Positions 9,294-11,268 of a stretch of 11,268 nt of DNA are shown piece after piece; position 1 is the first letter of the stretch, and each line of letters begins with the position of its first letter. Position numbers and translations under genes: made by a program. The notes under the pieces were generated by a model. It did not search any database and had not been told where the DNA came from. It worked only from the letters and a program-made list of their open reading frames with translations. The stretch is from Rhodocyclaceae bacterium UBA2346. Its GTDB lineage: Bacteria; Pseudomonadota; Gammaproteobacteria; Burkholderiales; Rhodocyclaceae. The stretch covers positions 1 through 11,268 of the forward strand of contig DDUE01000088.1 of assembly GCA_002344625.1 (NCBI GenBank), given 5' to 3'.

Positions 9294-10259
9294 GTGGAAG
9301 GTGTGACCGCCCATCCGGACGGGATATTGGCGCTGGATTCGGGCTATTGCCGCGACACGCTCGCGGCGATTCATCTGGTGATACACCAGGGGCAGGCGGC
9401 GGTGGTCGACACCGGCACCAATGCGTCGGTGCCGCGCGTGCTTGCCGCGCTCGGTGCCGCGGGCATACCGCCGGAACAGGTTCGCTGGGTCATGCTGACG
9501 CATATCCACCTCGATCATGCGGGCGGCGCCGGGAGCCTGATGTGCGCGCTGCCGAACGCCTGTCTGCTGGTGCATCCGCGCGGCGCGCGCCACATGATCG
9601 ATCCGACCCGGCTGTGGGAAGCGACGTCGGCGGTGTATGGCGCCGAGCAGACCTTCGCGCTCTATGGGCGGCTCGTGCCGGTCGCGGCCGAGCGCATCGT
9701 GCTGGCCGAAGACGGGCTCCAGATCGACATGGGCGGCAGAAAATTCACGGTGCTCGACACCCCCGGTCACGCGCGCCACCACATCTGTATCTGGGACGAA
9801 ACCGCGCGCGCGTTCTTCACCGGCGACACCTTCGGTCTGTCGTACCGCGAGTTCGATGTGAACGGCCGCGCGTCGGTGATTCCGACCACCACCCCGTCGC
9901 AGTTCGATCCGGATGCCTTGCATGCTTCGATCGACCGGATGCTCGCCTACCAGCCGGAGGCCATGTACCTGACCCACTACAGCCGGGTCACCGATGTGGC
10001 AAGACTGGGCGGCGACCTTCACCGCCTGATCGATACCATGGTGGCGGTGGCGCATGCCGCGCGCGGCGAAGGCGTCGCCCGGCATGTCGAGATCCTTGCC
10101 GGCCTCGAGCAGATCGTGCGCGAGGAGGCCGAGCGGCAGGGCTGGACCTTGCCCGAAGAGCGCGTCCTCGAGCTGCTGCAGATGGACCTGACCCTGAATG
10201 CGCAGGGGCTCGGGGTGTGGCTGGACGATTGTCGCGCGCGCTCAGCCGAAACGGCATGA
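9294..10259 (+). CDS. Metallo-beta-lactamase-fold hydrolase, glyoxalase-II-like
   Basis: A 321-residue MBL-fold protein with a complete binuclear metal site: HIHLDH at residues 70-75, the third-shell PGH at His159, GDTFG with Asp178, and LTHYS with His228. The strand 'AAVVDTGTN' near 36-43 is the usual second motif. After the fold (about 1-235) comes a helical C-terminal region of some 85 residues ('LHRLIDTMVAVAHAA', 'ILAGLEQIVREEAERQG', 'ERVLELLQMDLTLNAQGLGVWL') that may form a substrate lid or dimer surface. Hydrolysis of a thioester or phosphoester is the family expectation, but the substrate is not evident and no specific function is claimed. The start is the GTG chosen by AGGAGG at 9282-9287. 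It heads an apparent operon with tcdA; its stop overlaps an alternative tcdA start. Confidence 0.85.
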   Translation: MEGVTAHPDGILALDSGYCRDTLAAIHLVIHQGQAAVVDTGTNASVPRVLAALGAAGIPPEQVRWVMLTHIHLDHAGGAGSLMCALPNACLLVHPRGARHMIDPTRLWEATSAVYGAEQTFALYGRLVPVAAERIVLAEDGLQIDMGGRKFTVLDTPGHARHHICIWDETARAFFTGDTFGLSYREFDVNGRASVIPTTTPSQFDPDALHASIDRMLAYQPEAMYLTHYSRVTDVARLGGDLHRLIDTMVAVAHAARGEGVARHVEILAGLEQIVREEAERQGWTLPEERVLELLQMDLTLNAQGLGVWLDDCRARSAETA

Positions 10260-10339
10260 ACGCGGGCGCAGCCGCCGACGCCTGTGGCACGGCCCGAAAC
10301 GGCACGGAGGCACCGTGTTTCGTTGAAGATCCCGCGCGG

Positions 10340-11131
10340 ATGACGAAGGTCGATCCGCAGCGCAGGTTCGGCGGCGTCGCGCGCCTCTACGGCGATCACG
10401 CCACGGACCGCCTGGCCGCGGTGCGCGTGTGCGTGATCGGCGTCGGGGGGGTCGGCTCGTGGGCCGCGGAGGCCTTGGCGCGCAGCGGCGTCGGCCGGAT
10501 CGCCCTGATCGACCTGGATCATGTCGCGGAGTCGAACATCAACCGCCAGGTCCATGCGCTCGACGAGACGCTGGGGCAGGCCAAGGTGTTTGCGATGGCT
10601 GCGCGGATCCGGGCGATCAATCCGCATGCGCGGGTCGATGCCGTGGACGAATTCATCACGCCCGAGAACGTCGCAGTTCACCTGTGCGCATTCGACATGG
10701 TGTTCGATGCGGTCGACAACGTTCGCGCGAAAGTCGCGATCGCGGCATGGTGCCGGGACCAGGCCATGCCGCTGGTGATGGCGGGCGGCGCGGGCGGCAA
10801 GCGCGATCCGGCGCGCATACGGGTGGCCGATCTGTCGCGCACCGAACAAGATCCGCTGCTGGCCAAGGTGCGTCGCTGCCTGCGCAGCGACCATGGCTTT
10901 TCGCGCGACCCGCGCCGCCGTTTCGGAATCGAGGCGATCTATTCGGATGAGCCGGTTGCCTATCCCGAAGCCGCGTGCGCGGCCACGTCCGCCCCGCAAG
11001 GGCTCGCCTGCGCCGGCTACGGGTCGAGCATGATGATGACCGCGAGCGTGGGCCTGCTGCTTGCGGCGCGGGGCATCGAGCGCCTGCTCGCCGAACCTGC
11101 GGCGCCTGCCCGCCACCCGGAGGCCAGATGA
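10340..11131 (+). CDS. tcdA: tRNA threonylcarbamoyladenosine dehydratase (TcdA/CsdL)
   Basis: A 263-residue E1-like enzyme of the ThiF/MoeB/HesA superfamily. TcdA uses ATP to cyclise t6A37 of ANN-decoding tRNAs to ct6A, which aids decoding accuracy. It aligns well with E. coli TcdA (268 residues): QRRFGGVARLYG, the nucleotide-binding CVIGVGGVGSWAAEALARSG (31-50), 'LIDLDHVAESNINRQVHAL', 'FDAVDNVRAKVA', 'VMAGGAGGKRDP', 'DPLLAKVRRCLRSDHG', then 'CAGYGSSMMMTASVG' near the end. The ATG at 10340 gives the family length. An in-frame ATG at 10256, overlapping the preceding stop as ATGA, would add 28 low-complexity residues; neither start has a strong Shine-Dalgarno. In E. coli the partners are the CsdA/CsdE sulfur-transfer proteins, which are not next to it here. 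It overlaps the following gene by four bases. Confidence 0.93.
   Translation: MTKVDPQRRFGGVARLYGDHATDRLAAVRVCVIGVGGVGSWAAEALARSGVGRIALIDLDHVAESNINRQVHALDETLGQAKVFAMAARIRAINPHARVDAVDEFITPENVAVHLCAFDMVFDAVDNVRAKVAIAAWCRDQAMPLVMAGGAGGKRDPARIRVADLSRTEQDPLLAKVRRCLRSDHGFSRDPRRRFGIEAIYSDEPVAYPEAACAATSAPQGLACAGYGSSMMMTASVGLLLAARGIERLLAEPAAPARHPEAR
11119..11123 (+). promoter_or_regulatory. Ribosome binding site of the chelatase gene inside the end of tcdA
   Basis: GGAGG stands four bases before the ATG at 11128, inside the last codons of tcdA. Together with the ATGA overlap it indicates coupled translation. Confidence 0.6.
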
Positions 11132-11268
11132 CGCGGGGCGAACAGGCGGTGGTGTTGTTCGGGCACGGCGCGCGCGACCCGGAATGGGCGCGCCCGATGC
11201 TGCGCGCGCAAGCGGCGCTGCAGCGTGCCGAGCCCGCGCTGCGGGTCGAGCTCGCCTTCCTCGAGTTC
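11128..11268 (+). CDS. CbiX/SirB-type sirohydrochlorin chelatase, N-terminal part
   Basis: Only the first 47 codons are in the window; the gene runs off the right edge. The start MTRGEQAVVLFGHGARDPEW followed by 'ARPMLRAQAALQRAEPALRVELAFLEF' matches the CbiX/SirB class II chelatases, in which the histidine of FGHGAR is a metal-binding, catalytic residue (here His13). These enzymes insert cobalt or iron into sirohydrochlorin for cobalamin or siroheme. Which metal is used, and whether this is the short single-domain form (about 120-140 residues) or a longer one, cannot be told from the fragment. The ATG overlaps the tcdA stop as ATGA and is preceded by GGAGG. Tetrapyrrole and tRNA-modification genes being adjacent does not by itself imply a shared pathway. 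Confidence 0.78.
   Translation, partial: MTRGEQAVVLFGHGARDPEWARPMLRAQAALQRAEPALRVELAFLEF

Noticed and set aside
9155..10339. Very long in-frame extension upstream of tcdA, making a 658-codon frame
   Set aside because: It runs through the metallo-hydrolase gene in another frame and is Arg/Ala/Gly-rich; TcdA homology begins only near 10340.

Overview
The window is GC-rich chromosomal DNA (IS remnant, then ten coding regions). Gene content and the order uvrA / YajR-type MFS transporter / ssb point to a betaproteobacterium, plausibly Rhodocyclales (Azoarcus/Thauera/Zoogloea-like). That placement is inference from gene order and protein style, not a database match.

Layout. (1) 1-110: the outer end of an insertion sequence that continues to the left. 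On the minus strand it holds the first codons of an apparent IS5-type transposase, broken by an in-frame TGA. (2) 111-309: no gene seen; near its end are a perfect inverted repeat and a Shine-Dalgarno. (3) 310-1082: a two-gene toxin-antitoxin module of TacA/TacT type (ribbon-helix-helix antitoxin, then GNAT acetyltransferase toxin) joined by an ATGA overlap. (4) 1139-1546 (-): hslR, the Hsp15 ribosome-recycling factor, divergent from (5) galE at 1684-2706 (+). (6) 2788-3087 (-): a small protein I do not recognise. (7) 3192-6029 (-): uvrA, full length, divergent from (8) a YajR-like MFS transporter at 6200-7405 (+), followed 26 bp later by (9) ssb at 7432-7932. (10) 7999-9180 (-): a MalY/PatB-type PLP-dependent C-S lyase. 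(11) 9294 to the right edge (+): an apparent operon of a metallo-beta-lactamase-fold hydrolase, tcdA (t6A-to-ct6A tRNA modification) and the start of a CbiX/SirB-type chelatase gene cut by the window.

Functionally this is mainly housekeeping: nucleotide-excision repair and single-stranded DNA binding, ribosome rescue, sugar-nucleotide metabolism, sulfur amino-acid chemistry, tRNA modification and tetrapyrrole metal insertion. The accessory part is the left edge, where the IS end lies next to the toxin-antitoxin pair. I found no CRISPR array, tRNA, rRNA or convincing riboswitch, and no clearly new multi-gene system. The items most worth a second look are the TacAT-like module with its palindrome, the interrupted transposase start, the YajR homologue that lacks the usual C-terminal domain, and the unassigned 99-residue protein.
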